Of a stretch of 64,000 nucleotides of DNA, positions 54,193-63,940 are shown in pieces. Positions within the stretch are counted from its first letter, which is position 1; each line of letters starts with the position of its first letter. The notes below the pieces were generated by a model. That model worked only from the letters and a program-made list of their open reading frames with translations. It searched no databases and was not told where the DNA came from. The position numbers and the translations under genes are program-made. The DNA comes from Rhodanobacteraceae bacterium (GTDB lineage: Bacteria; Pseudomonadota; Gammaproteobacteria; Xanthomonadales; Rhodanobacteraceae): positions 50,101-114,100 of the forward strand of contig JALUXG010000003.1 in assembly GCA_027019085.1 (NCBI GenBank), in the 5' to 3' direction.

Positions 54193-54282
54193 GCCGCTCG
54201 CCAGGACCCATGTCGAATGCCACGGTCCGGCATGGCTGCTCGCTATAATGAGCGTCTTCCCCCAGCATTCACCGGAGTCAGC

Positions 54283-55668
<1,386 letters not shown>

Positions 55669-55700
55669 GGGCGCCGAAGGCTTCCGACGGGCTCACAAGC

Positions 55701-55730
55701 GAAGGGCCACTGCGTGCGCAGTGGCCCTTC
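55701..55730. terminator. Bidirectional terminator-like hairpin after fumC
   Basis: GAAGGGCCACTGC (55701-55713) and GCAGTGGCCCTTC (55718-55730) form a perfect 13-pair stem with a four-base loop, in the gap between convergent fumC and the ABC permease gene. There is no marked T-run. Confidence 0.75.
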
Positions 55731-55750
55731 GTACATGGCGCAATTGCCCA

Positions 55751-56725
55751 TCAGGTTTCCGTGCGCGTGCGACGGAACCAGATGGCCGCGGCGATCATGG
55801 CCACCCCGGCCACGGCGCCGATGATGAACTCGGGTCGGGCAAGCTGGCCCCATGCATGCCCGATGCTGGCCAGGCGCTGCAGGTGTTCGGGGAAATGCAT
55901 GCCCTGCATCCGGTCGCCCGAGACGATGAACGAGTCGTTGCCGATCCAGCCGGAAGGGAACACACTCAGCAGCACGCGGGTCACCACATCGCGCCAGAAC
56001 CAGGCGCCCGAGATGCCTGCAATACCGAGGAATTTCAGCCAGCTCACGATGATGCCCGCGCCAACCGGGATGGCCACGGCCCACAGGAACGGTTTGCTGC
56101 GCGCCCAGGCCGAGCACAGCATCAGCCAGCCCACGGCGGGCAGGGCCCAGACCAGGTTGACCGGGATGATCGCCACCAGGGTAAACAGGCTGCGCAGGGG
56201 ATGGGCGTAGCCGAGCAGGCTCCATAAGCCGACGCCATGGATGGCCGCAACCAGCATGACCAGCAACAGCATGATCACGGCGCCGATCAGGCCGCATATT
56301 GTGGCGATGACAGGCGCCAGGACCGTGGCGGCGAGTGCCTTGGAAATCACCGTGTCGCGATCGGAAATCGGCAGGGATTTCCAGAACAGGATGCTGCGGT
56401 CGCGGCGATCGTCATACAGCGAACCCAGGCAGTAGAAAAACACCACGATGCCCAGCACGATGCCGATCAGGCTGCTGGAAGACATCATGGCCATGTCGAT
56501 GCCGATGCCGATCTTGGCCAGGTCGTGGGCGTTCATGCTGTGCACGAGCTGGTCGAGGTTAAGGCCGTTGATGTTGATGCCATGCCTGGCGGCGAACACC
56601 TCGAAGGTGATGATGCCCATCACGTTCAGCAGCAGAAAAATGCCGGTGGCGATGACGGGCGCCCAGAGGAAACTGCCGCGGTGTTCCCAGAATTCACGCT
56701 TGATCAGCCAGTAATAGGTCTTCAT
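55751..56725 (-). CDS. ABC transporter permease
   Basis: This 324-residue inner-membrane protein has about six transmembrane helices and a large extracytoplasmic segment after helix 1 (about residues 45-85). The cytoplasmic SLYDDRRDRSILFWKSLPISDRDTVISKALAA is the coupling region seen in ABC-2 type permeases paired with YtrB-like ATPases. The substrate cannot be told. The start at 56725 overlaps the ATPase gene stop (ATGA). Confidence 0.85.
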   Translation of the reverse strand: MKTYYWLIKREFWEHRGSFLWAPVIATGIFLLLNVMGIITFEVFAARHGININGLNLDQLVHSMNAHDLAKIGIGIDMAMMSSSSLIGIVLGIVVFFYCLGSLYDDRRDRSILFWKSLPISDRDTVISKALAATVLAPVIATICGLIGAVIMLLLVMLVAAIHGVGLWSLLGYAHPLRSLFTLVAIIPVNLVWALPAVGWLMLCSAWARSKPFLWAVAIPVGAGIIVSWLKFLGIAGISGAWFWRDVVTRVLLSVFPSGWIGNDSFIVSGDRMQGMHFPEHLQRLASIGHAWGQLARPEFIIGAVAGVAMIAAAIWFRRTRTET

Positions 56726-57579
56726 GCGTAGGTCCCTTTCATGGTGGCGACGAAAAGATCACTGACGGATGGCCGGCGGGTTTCGCCCAGGGCCATGATC
56801 CGTTCGCGTTCCACGCCATCGAACAGGAAGACGTGCTTGCCGAACACGGTGCGTTCGTCGAGCGGTCCGAGTGCACGGGCGGTTTCGGCATGGTCTGCAT
56901 TCACCATCACCTCGATGAAGCGTTCGCCCATGCTGTCCATGTCGGTGTTCAGCACGATGCGGCCATCGCGGATGAACATCAGGTCGGTGAGGATGTGCTC
57001 GATCTCCTCGACCTGGTGGGTGGTGACCAGGATGGTCTTGTGCTCGTCGAAATAGTCTTCCAGCAGGCTCTGGTAGAACTGCTTGCGGTAGAGGATGTCC
57101 AGGCCCAGGGTTGGCTCGTCGAGCACCAGCAGACGGGCGTCGATGGCCATGACCAGCGCCAGGTGCAGTTGCACGATCATGCCCTTGGACATCTGCCGGA
57201 CTTTCTGTTTCGGCTGCAGCTTGGTGCGCGCGAGAAATCGCTCGCAGCGCTGACGATCGAAGCGCGGGTGGATGCCTTCGACGAAATCCACCGCCTTTTC
57301 CACGCTGATCCAGCGTGGCAACACGGCGACATCGGCAATGAAGCACACCTCGCGCATCAGGTCTTCGCGTTCCCTGCGCGGGTCGCGGCCGAGCACGTTC
57401 AGCGTGCCCGCGAAATCGGTCAGGCCCAGCATCGTCTTGAGAACGGTGGTCTTGCCGGCCCCGTTGGGACCGATCAAACCGATGATGCGTCCGGCTTCGA
57501 TGCGGAAGTCGACCCCGTCCAGGGCCAGGGTGGAGCGGTAGCGCTTGGTCAGCCCGGAGGCTTCGATGGCGGCGCTCAT
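56722..57579 (-). CDS. ABC transporter ATP-binding protein
   Basis: This 285-residue ATPase has Walker A (GPNGAGKTT, about residues 38-46), a signature of the degenerate QMSKGM type, Walker B (LLVLDEPTLGLD) and the switch His (VTTHQVEE). It is closest in style to the YtrB/YhcH group that works with a GntR-family YtrA regulator, and such a gene is directly upstream here. The start at 57579 overlaps the regulator stop by four bases. Confidence 0.92.
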   Translation of the reverse strand: MSAAIEASGLTKRYRSTLALDGVDFRIEAGRIIGLIGPNGAGKTTVLKTMLGLTDFAGTLNVLGRDPRREREDLMREVCFIADVAVLPRWISVEKAVDFVEGIHPRFDRQRCERFLARTKLQPKQKVRQMSKGMIVQLHLALVMAIDARLLVLDEPTLGLDILYRKQFYQSLLEDYFDEHKTILVTTHQVEEIEHILTDLMFIRDGRIVLNTDMDSMGERFIEVMVNADHAETARALGPLDERTVFGKHVFLFDGVERERIMALGETRRPSVSDLFVATMKGTYA

Positions 57580-57950
57580 GCGTTGTTCTCCTTGTCGGTT
57601 TCGGCCGCTTCCACAAGCTGCCTGAGGTTGAGTCCGAGTCGCTGCATGCGTGCATGCACGAGGGGCCATTCTTCTTGCAGAAAGCGTTCGCGTTCCGAAT
57701 CCAGCAGTTGGCCGCGAGCGCCCTGTTTCACGAACATGCCCAGTCCACGGCGTTTTTCCACCAGATCCTCGTCGACCAGTTCCTGGTAGGCCTTGGATAC
57801 GGTCAGCGGGTTGATCTGGTAGTCGGCGGCGACCTGGCGCACCGAGGGCAGGGCATCGCCCTCGGTCAGCACGCCGTCCAGGATCATCGCCACCACGCGT
57901 GCGCGCAGCTGGCGATAGATCGGGACGTTGTCGTTCCAGGTGATCGTCAT
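57576..57950 (-). CDS. GntR-family transcriptional regulator, YtrA subfamily
   Basis: This 124-residue repressor has a winged helix-turn-helix (DGVLTEGDALPSVRQVAADYQINPLTVSKAYQELVDEDLVEKRRGLGMFV) followed by the short two-helix dimerisation tail that marks the YtrA subfamily. These regulators usually repress their own ABC transporter operon in response to cell-envelope stress or antibiotics. It lies between the small exported protein (two-base gap) and the ATPase gene (overlap). The inverted repeat at 58326-58349 is the likely operator. Confidence 0.92.
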   Translation of the reverse strand: MTITWNDNVPIYRQLRARVVAMILDGVLTEGDALPSVRQVAADYQINPLTVSKAYQELVDEDLVEKRRGLGMFVKQGARGQLLDSERERFLQEEWPLVHARMQRLGLNLRQLVEAAETDKENNA

Positions 57951-57952
57951 GC

Positions 57953-58297
57953 TCAGTCCTTGACCAGGGTGTGCAGGTTGCGGGCAAAGGAATAGTAGGG
58001 CATCACCAGCTGGGATTCCGAAGTCATGTTGGAGCTGCCGTACATGACCCCCGAACCTGCAGATTCGGCCGCCTCGATCAGGTTGCCGGAGCTTTCCCGC
58101 GTTTCCTGCGCCAGGGGGTAGGCAACAACGGTCACGGGTGCCAGGTGCACCACCGGGCGACCGTCGATGACGGCCACGGCCGGTGCATGTCCGGTCAGTG
58201 TGGAAATGTCGGGTTCTGCGCTGCTGTGAAAGATGGCGATCGTGGAACCCAGGATCGCGACCGATGCCAGCGCGGCGAAAAGTTTGCGAATGCTCAT
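57953..58297 (-). CDS. Small exported protein of the YtrA-type operon, unknown function
   Basis: This 114-residue protein has an N-terminal signal sequence or anchor (charged MSIRK, then a hydrophobic stretch to about residue 28), without a lipoprotein Cys. The mature part includes APAVAVIDGRPVVHLAPVTVVAYP and a Ser/Gly-rich middle (ESAGSGVMYGSSNMTSES). I do not recognise a domain. An excellent ribosome binding site (GGAGG, six bases upstream) supports the start at 58297. As first gene of the operon, it is under the putative YtrA operator and may be a periplasmic partner of the transporter. Confidence 0.8.
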   Translation of the reverse strand: MSIRKLFAALASVAILGSTIAIFHSSAEPDISTLTGHAPAVAVIDGRPVVHLAPVTVVAYPLAQETRESSGNLIEAAESAGSGVMYGSSNMTSESQLVMPYYSFARNLHTLVKD

Positions 58298-58325
58298 GTC
58301 GACCTCCATAGTGGTATGGCGAAGT

Positions 58326-58366
58326 GGTGTTGTATGTAACTATAACACCAGAGCAGTACGAGTCAA
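58326..58366 (-). promoter_or_regulatory. Promoter with overlapping YtrA-type operator
   Basis: On the minus strand TTGACT (58366-58361), a 16-base spacer and TATAGT (58344-58339) form a good promoter. An inverted repeat with arms GGTGTTGTA (58326-58334) and TATAACACC (58341-58349), one mismatch and a six-base centre, covers the -10 box. Binding of a dimeric repressor here would block the promoter; the GntR gene in the operon is the natural candidate. Confidence 0.7.
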
Positions 58367-58466
58367 CCATGACCGGTGGCAGGGGTCTCGCCGCCCGGGC
58401 ATAGCGGGAATATCCCCTGGCGGAGTATGGTTGGGGTTTGCCATACCCTTGATGGAGATGCCGCAG

Positions 58467-61400
58467 ATGTCCTGTCGTCGAACCGGTGTTCGTATCATCC
58501 TGTTTTGTATCGTCAGCCTTCTCGCGGTGTCGGTGCAGGCGTCGATGCCACCACCGGGCAGCGTCTCGGGGGCGCTGGAATGGCGACTGCTCGGTCCGTT
58601 CCGCGGCGGCTGGGCGACCATGGCCACGGGCGTGCCCGGTCAGCCGGATACCTTCTATATCGGTACCGCAGGCGGCGGCGTGTGGAAGACGGTGGATACG
58701 GTACGGACCTGGACCCCGCTGTTCAACCATCAGGGCGCCGCGTCGATCGGCGCGGTGGCGGTGGCGCCGTCGGATCCGGACGTGGTGTACGCGGGCACCG
58801 GGCAGGTGGCCGCGCGCTACGACGTGGCGGCGGGCAACGGTATCTACCGCTCCGACAACGGTGGGCGTAGCTGGGTGCACGTGGGCCTTGCCGACTCGCG
58901 TCACATCGGCGCCATCCTGGTTGACCCTCATCACCCGCGCACCGTGCTGGTGGCGGCCCTGGGGCACTACTTTGACGCCAACCACCAGCGCGGCGTGTTC
59001 CGCAGCACCGACGGCGGCAGGACCTGGAAGCAGACGCTGTTCATCAATGACGCCACCGGCGTGGTGGACCTGGCTGCCGATCCGCAGCATCCCGAGGTGG
59101 TGTTCGCGGCGGCCTGGCAGGTGCGCAACTACCCGTGGCTTTCCTATTTCCAGCCCAATGCCGGACCCGGCAGCGGGCTGTACCGATCCACCGACGGCGG
59201 CGTGACCTGGAGCCGCGTGCGAGGTCACGGCTGGCCGAAGGGCGATCTGGGCCGCATCGGCATTGCCACCGGGCGCGGTGGGGTGGTCTACGCGATCCTG
59301 GGCGATGCCAGCGCGTCGGCAAAGAGCGGCCTGTACCGCTCCGACGACGACGGCCGGACCTGGCGCCAGGTCAGCCATGCCGGCTGGATGCCGAACGACT
59401 ACTTCAGCCGCATCACCGTCGACCCGCACGATGCCAACCGCATCTATGCCATGGGCCGCTCGATACGCCGTTCCGACGACGGCGGACACACCTGGACCAT
59501 CATCAAGGGCGCGCCGGGCGGGGACGACTACCACGATCTGTGGATCGACCCGCGCGACCCCGCACGCATGATCACCGCCAGCGACCAGGGCGCGGTGATC
59601 ACCGTCAACGGCGGGCGCACCTGGTCGAGCTGGTACAACCAGCCCACCGGCCAGTTCTACCATCTGGCGGCGGACAACCGGTTCCCGTACTGGATCTATG
59701 CCGGGCAGCAGGATTCGGGCACTGTCGGCATCGCCAGCCGCAGCGACTACGGCTCGATCACCTACCGTGACTGGCACCCGGTGGGCGGCGACGAGCGCGA
59801 CTACGACCTTCCCTATCCAGGCGATCCGGGCATCGTTTTCGGCTCGGGTCTGGGCGGGCGGGTCTCGCGCTGGGACCGCCGTACCGGGGTGGTGCAGAAC
59901 GTCACTCCGTGGCCGGTCAACAGCTATGGCGAACGGCCCACGCAATACCGCTATCACTACACCTGGATTACCCCGATTGCCTTCTCGGCCAGGCCGCCGT
60001 ATGCGCTGTACCTGGGTTCCCAGGTGCTTTTTCGCAGTACCGACCAAGGTCAGCACTGGGACGTGATCAGCCCGCCGCTGAACGGGCTCAAGGCCGGCGC
60101 GAAGCATTGCGACGGCGATCCGACGCCACGCCAGGCCTACGACTGCGGTTTCGGCGTGATCTATGCCATCGCACCTTCGCCACGCGACAACCAGGACATC
60201 TGGATCGGCACCGATGACGGGCGCATCGAGCTGACCCGCGACGGCGGTCGCCACTGGCGCAACATCACCCCCAAAGGCCTGCCGATCTGGTCCAAGATCG
60301 CCTCGCTGGACGTGTCGCGGCTGGCACCGGGCACGGCCTACGCGGCTGTCAACCGGCACCGGCAGGGCGATTTCTCGCCCGAGGTCTGGCGCACGCACGA
60401 CTACGGGCGGCACTGGAGCGAAGTCTCGCGCGGCATCCCGGCGCACCAGTTCGTCACTGTGGTGCGCGCCGATCCGGTCAAGGCGGGCCTGCTGTACGCC
60501 GGCACCAATCGCGGCGTGTACGTGTCCTTTGACGACGGCAACCACTGGCGCCCACTGCAGCGCAACCTGCCCACGGCCTGGGTACGCGACCTGCTGGTGC
60601 ATGGCAACGATCTGATCGCGGCGACCCAGGGCAGGGCGATCTGGGTACTCGACGACGTGACCCCGCTGCGCCAGGCCCGTGCGGCGTCCATCCGTGCGCC
60701 CGCGCACTTGTACCGTCCGGCCGTGGCGTACCGCGTGCGCGCCGACGAGAACAAGGACACGCCGCTGCCGCCGGAAACACCGCAGGGGCAGAATCCGCCC
60801 GCTGGCGCCATCTTCGACTACCACCTGGCGCGCGATGCGCACGGGCCTGTCACCTTGAGCATCTACGATGCCGAAGGCCGGCTGGTGCGTCGCTACTCCA
60901 GCGCGGACAAGCCCGCGCACCTGGATGCCGTGCGCTATTTCCAGAAGGGCTGGCTGCGTCCCGGCCTGCCGTTGTCGGCCAAGGCGGGCCCGCATCGTTT
61001 CGTGTGGGACCTGCGCTACGTGCGTCCCGCCGCGGTGCAATACGGCTATTCCATCGCCGCGGTCTGGGACTCGGACACGCCCGTCACGCCGGAAGGCCCG
61101 CTGGTGCTTCCCGGCCGCTACGAAGCGGTGCTGCGCGTGGGCGGCAGGGACTACCGCGCGCCGCTCACCGTGCGCATGGATCCGCGCGAGCATGTCCCGC
61201 GCGCGGTGCTGGCCGAGGCGCTCGCCTTCTCGCAGGACGTGGGACATACCCTGGCACGCATCGCCGCCGATTACCGCCAGGTCAAGGCCGTACGTGCCGA
61301 ACTGGCCGCTGTGGACCGGCAACTGGCCGCGCATCCCGAGCAGGCCGCGTTGCGGCAGGCGGTACAGGATCTCGAACGCCGCACCCGACCCCTGATCCAG

Positions 61401-61673
61401 GGCAGCAACGGCGAACGCACGCGCAACCTGCGCGGCATGAGCGACGTGCTGGCCGGCATCGCCACCGACGTCACCGGCGCCGACCGCGCACCCACGAAAG
61501 GACAACGTCAGGTGCTGGCCCTGTATCGACGCAATCTGGATGCCGCCGAGCAGATCTGGCAAGCAATCCGCACGCACGCCCTGCCATCGCTCAACCATCG
61601 CCTGCAGGCATCCGGCCTGCCGGCAATACGGCCAGCCGAAGGTTCTGCTTCGCAGGGCGTATTTGAGAACTGA
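58467..61673 (+). CDS. Secreted BNR/VPS10-like beta-propeller protein
   Basis: This 1068-residue protein starts with a signal peptide (MSCRRTGV then a hydrophobic run, cleavage likely after VQAS or QAS near residue 23). Many BNR/Asp-box motifs follow (for example SDNGGRSW, STDGGRTW, STDGGVTW, SDDDGRTW, TRDGGRHW), suggesting two propellers over residues 30-720, as in sortilin/VPS10-like glycosyl-hydrolase-domain proteins. The C-terminal part has a beta-rich domain and a helical region (from about residue 920). Enzyme activity is unknown. GGAG nine bases upstream selects the ATG at 58467 over two earlier in-frame ATGs. Confidence 0.85.
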   Translation: MSCRRTGVRIILFCIVSLLAVSVQASMPPPGSVSGALEWRLLGPFRGGWATMATGVPGQPDTFYIGTAGGGVWKTVDTVRTWTPLFNHQGAASIGAVAVAPSDPDVVYAGTGQVAARYDVAAGNGIYRSDNGGRSWVHVGLADSRHIGAILVDPHHPRTVLVAALGHYFDANHQRGVFRSTDGGRTWKQTLFINDATGVVDLAADPQHPEVVFAAAWQVRNYPWLSYFQPNAGPGSGLYRSTDGGVTWSRVRGHGWPKGDLGRIGIATGRGGVVYAILGDASASAKSGLYRSDDDGRTWRQVSHAGWMPNDYFSRITVDPHDANRIYAMGRSIRRSDDGGHTWTIIKGAPGGDDYHDLWIDPRDPARMITASDQGAVITVNGGRTWSSWYNQPTGQFYHLAADNRFPYWIYAGQQDSGTVGIASRSDYGSITYRDWHPVGGDERDYDLPYPGDPGIVFGSGLGGRVSRWDRRTGVVQNVTPWPVNSYGERPTQYRYHYTWITPIAFSARPPYALYLGSQVLFRSTDQGQHWDVISPPLNGLKAGAKHCDGDPTPRQAYDCGFGVIYAIAPSPRDNQDIWIGTDDGRIELTRDGGRHWRNITPKGLPIWSKIASLDVSRLAPGTAYAAVNRHRQGDFSPEVWRTHDYGRHWSEVSRGIPAHQFVTVVRADPVKAGLLYAGTNRGVYVSFDDGNHWRPLQRNLPTAWVRDLLVHGNDLIAATQGRAIWVLDDVTPLRQARAASIRAPAHLYRPAVAYRVRADENKDTPLPPETPQGQNPPAGAIFDYHLARDAHGPVTLSIYDAEGRLVRRYSSADKPAHLDAVRYFQKGWLRPGLPLSAKAGPHRFVWDLRYVRPAAVQYGYSIAAVWDSDTPVTPEGPLVLPGRYEAVLRVGGRDYRAPLTVRMDPREHVPRAVLAEALAFSQDVGHTLARIAADYRQVKAVRAELAAVDRQLAAHPEQAALRQAVQDLERRTRPLIQGSNGERTRNLRGMSDVLAGIATDVTGADRAPTKGQRQVLALYRRNLDAAEQIWQAIRTHALPSLNHRLQASGLPAIRPAEGSASQGVFEN

Positions 61674-61677
61674 CTAT

Positions 61678-61716
61678 AAAAATAGCCTTCATACCATTGA
61701 TATGATGGCTATTTAT
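61678..61716 (+). terminator. AT-rich inverted repeat after the BNR protein gene
   Basis: Arms 61678-61693 and 61701-61716 pair over 16 positions with two mismatches around CCATTGA. This may be the transcription terminator of the gene ending at 61673, although no clear T-run follows. The rest of the 420-bp gap (61717-62065) shows no gene I can support. Confidence 0.45.
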
Positions 61717-62065
61717 GACATACGGGCATTGTTGATTGGTAGTGGGGTGGCACCTCGCACCAAACGACTATTGAAAGTACGCAATCGAAGCGTTGCGGGC
61801 TGCTTCGAACTCGTGCGGACTCCATCGAAACGCCTGCCGAATTGTAGACCTGCAAGCAGGTTTTTCAGCCATGCTGGTCACCGGGAAATAGGCATTAAAC
61901 TCGTTTGCCTTCCGGGGCAGTTCAATGCCGAATCTGGAATCGAAGCCCCGTCCGTTGCCGAAGCCAATAACACGCCCAAGTACACCCATTCCTAGGGCAG
62001 GGCGACCTGCCGTGCGGCGAATGGGGCAAACATTCACCGTAAAACATGCAGCGATTGTCTTGCGT

Positions 62066-62110
62066 ATGCGGAGATTGCAGGCATAATCTCCGCATGAATA
62101 GCGGAGATTA
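62066..62110 (+). promoter_or_regulatory. Overlapping inverted repeats across the fic start codon
   Basis: ATGCGGAGATT (62066-62076) pairs perfectly with AATCTCCGCAT (62085-62095). The same central arm, as TAATCTCCGC (62084-62093), pairs perfectly with GCGGAGATTA (62101-62110). The loop of the second repeat contains the ATG of fic. The two stems exclude each other in RNA; as DNA, the three arms could be tandem binding sites for a dimeric regulator. Confidence 0.75.
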
Positions 62111-63218
62111 CAAATATATCTGGCAGGCCGGCGACTGGCCGGCTTGGCGCTTCGACCTGGCGGTACTCGCTGAGCCAATGGCCCAGGTCAGTCGTGCCCA
62201 GGGACACTTGATGGGGCGTCTGGCCGACGTCGGCATGGTTCTACGCGATCAGGCGAGCCTCGCGGTGCTCACCGAGGACGTGGTCAAGACCAGCGAGATC
62301 GAGGGTGAGCAGCTCAACGTCGAATCCGTGCGCTCGTCCATCGCACGCAGGCTGGGCGTGGACATCGGCGCCCTGGCTCCAGTCGATCGCCACGTCGAAG
62401 GCGTGGTCGAGATGGTGCTTGATGCCACGGCCAACTGCCAGGCACCGGTTACGCGGGAGCGAATGTTCGGTTGGCATGCCGCACTGTTTCCCACCGGCTA
62501 TTCGGGACTCACCAAAATCAAGGTCGGCGGCTGGCGCGACGATGCCACCGGCCCGATGCAGGTAGTGTCCGGCCCTATCGGTCGCCAGCGGGTGCATTTC
62601 GAAGCACCGCCGGCCGATCGCCTCGAGGCCGAAACCAGCCGCTTCCTCGACTGGCTGAAGGACGCGTCGAACGAACCTCCGCTGCTCAAGGCCGGTCTCG
62701 GCCATCTGTGGTTCGTCACACTGCACCCATTCGACGATGGCAATGGACGTATCGCCCGGGCCATTGGCGATCTGCTGCTGGCGCGTGCCGATGGCAGCCC
62801 GCAACGCTTCTACAGTTTGTCGGCGCAGATCCAGCGCGAACGGAAGGCCTACTACGACAACCTGGAGCGAACCCAGAAGCGGTCGATCGACGTCACCGAG
62901 TGGCTCGCCTGGTTCCTCGGCACCCTTCATCGCGCCGTCGACCAGGCCCAATACACGCTCGATGCCGTGCTGACCAAGGCGCGGTTCTGGCAGCGCTGGG
63001 CAACCATGCCACTCAACGAGCGGCAGGTGAAGCTGCTGAACAAGATGCTGGACGGTTTCGAGGGCAAGCTCACCAGCAGCAAGTGGGCGGCCATCGCCAC
63101 GTGCTCGCCGGACACAGCCTTGCGCGACATCAACGATCTGCTGACGCGTGGCGTCCTGAGAAAGTCAGATGCTGGTGGGCGCAGCACCAGCTACGAGCTG
63201 CATGACCGGCCGGAGTAG
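62094..63218 (+). CDS. Fic family protein with DUF4172 domain
   Basis: This 374-residue protein is a probable AMP-transferase acting on protein hydroxyl groups. The N-terminal DUF4172 region begins IWQAGDWPAWRFD. An inhibitory helix motif TSEIEG (T66...E70-G71) precedes the Fic core, which makes this an intramolecularly auto-inhibited (class II) Fic. The catalytic motif HPFDDGNGRIAR (His211) is intact. The C-terminus (from about 300) looks like a winged helix with ATCSPDTALRDINDLLTRGVL, so it may bind DNA, possibly its own upstream repeats. The target protein is unknown. Confidence 0.9.
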   Translation: MNSGDYKYIWQAGDWPAWRFDLAVLAEPMAQVSRAQGHLMGRLADVGMVLRDQASLAVLTEDVVKTSEIEGEQLNVESVRSSIARRLGVDIGALAPVDRHVEGVVEMVLDATANCQAPVTRERMFGWHAALFPTGYSGLTKIKVGGWRDDATGPMQVVSGPIGRQRVHFEAPPADRLEAETSRFLDWLKDASNEPPLLKAGLGHLWFVTLHPFDDGNGRIARAIGDLLLARADGSPQRFYSLSAQIQRERKAYYDNLERTQKRSIDVTEWLAWFLGTLHRAVDQAQYTLDAVLTKARFWQRWATMPLNERQVKLLNKMLDGFEGKLTSSKWAAIATCSPDTALRDINDLLTRGVLRKSDAGGRSTSYELHDRPE

Positions 63219-63336
63219 CGGCGCTTCCTGGAATTGGTTTGGCTCGCGGCCGGAACAGCGCTTCCATGGACTCCTGCCAACTCATTCGGAAGGAGTAAAC
63301 CGCCCTGGATTTCCCAGAGACTCCAATTTGCTGCAG

Positions 63337-63387
63337 GCCATTGGCGTAGGGCAGGACGCTGGTGACCAGAATCTTTCGCTTTGCCAT
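63337..63387 (-). pseudogene. metG: Fragment of the 5' end of a methionyl-tRNA synthetase gene
   Basis: Read on the minus strand from an ATG at 63387, the first 17 codons give MAKRKILVTSVLPYANG, the start of a MetG protein including the first part of its ATP-binding region. After this Gly the match ends; a real MetG continues with a short stretch holding the HIGH-like HLGH, which is replaced by unrelated sequence. It is a scar or duplicated piece, not a working gene. Confidence 0.65.
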
Positions 63388-63442
63388 GTGGGGCGGTCCG
63401 GGACGTCGCTCGCATGCTGGTTTGCGGAGCACGCCAACGTGG

Positions 63443-63688
63443 CTCAGGGGTCGTCGCTGGCTGGCGATGCTGGAATCAGGCGAAGCGAAGTCGCTGAAGG
63501 AAATCGCCGCGCGGGGGAGGGAATCGACAACAGCTGCGTCAGCCGCATGGTCAACCTGACCACGCTGGCACCCGACATCGTGGCGGCCAATCCTGGACAA
63601 CGTGCTGCCGAATCACATCACGTTGTTCGATCTGGCGGTTGATCCGCCGGCGCTGTGGGATGAGCAGCGGGAAAGAGTCGGGCTCTGA
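63443..63688 (+). pseudogene. Decayed HTH protein of the type found beside serine recombinases
   Basis: Three frame segments give RGRRWLAMLESGEAKSLKEIAAR, then IDNSCVSRMVNLTTLAPDIVAA, then ILDNVLPNHITLFDLAV and ending WDEQRERVGL, stop at 63686-63688. Together they match the helix-turn-helix protein (or C-terminal module) that accompanies large serine recombinases and DUF2924 genes on mobile elements. Two extra bases in the G-run near 63512-63520 and one extra A near 63589 break the frame, leaving a stop in the middle. Confidence 0.7.
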
Positions 63689-63703
63689 GGCGGAAACGCC
63701 GCC

Positions 63704-63940
63704 TCAGCTCAACAAGCTCTTGAGATCCTTGAGCATCAGGAACAGATGGTACAGATCGGTCGGGCTGGGCTCGAATTCCCACGATTCGTACCACTGCCGC
63801 GCTGCGTCGTCCTTGGCATGGACCAACAGGCAGCGGATACCGGCGATGTCGGCAGCCTGTGCGGTGCGTAGCAAGTCGCCCTTGAATAATTCACAACTAA
63901 TTGATATTTCATGTAAAATACCCGAATTCCAGGGTGCCAA
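63704..63940 (-). pseudogene. 3' end of a GNAT toxin-like acetyltransferase gene
   Basis: The last 59 codons (63883 down to 63704) read LLRTAQAADIAGIRCLLVHAKDD, ARQWYESWEFEPSPTDLYHLF and a typical end LMLKDLKSLL. This is the C-terminal part of TacT-like GNAT toxins that acetylate aminoacyl-tRNA. The acetyl-CoA-binding N-terminal half is missing, and the preceding 57 bases are AT-rich and unrelated. No DUF1778-type antitoxin gene follows. The open frame can be read from 63940 but is unlikely to make a functional enzyme. Confidence 0.7.

Noticed and set aside
54244..54249. TATAAT before fumC as a full promoter
   Set aside because: The -10 is perfect, but no acceptable -35 or extended -10 was found, so it is mentioned only in the fumC entry.
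57576..61598. A 1340-codon open frame on the minus strand
   Set aside because: Only its first-strand end (57576-57950) is real, as the GntR gene. The rest is antisense to the BNR-propeller gene and arises from high GC third-position bias.
61540..61995. A plus-strand frame across the gap after the BNR gene
   Set aside because: It starts inside the BNR gene in another frame and has no ribosome binding site or family resemblance.
61768..62178. A 136-codon minus-strand frame overlapping the fic start
   Set aside because: No recognisable domain, Cys/Arg-rich composition, runs through the inverted repeats and into the fic gene.
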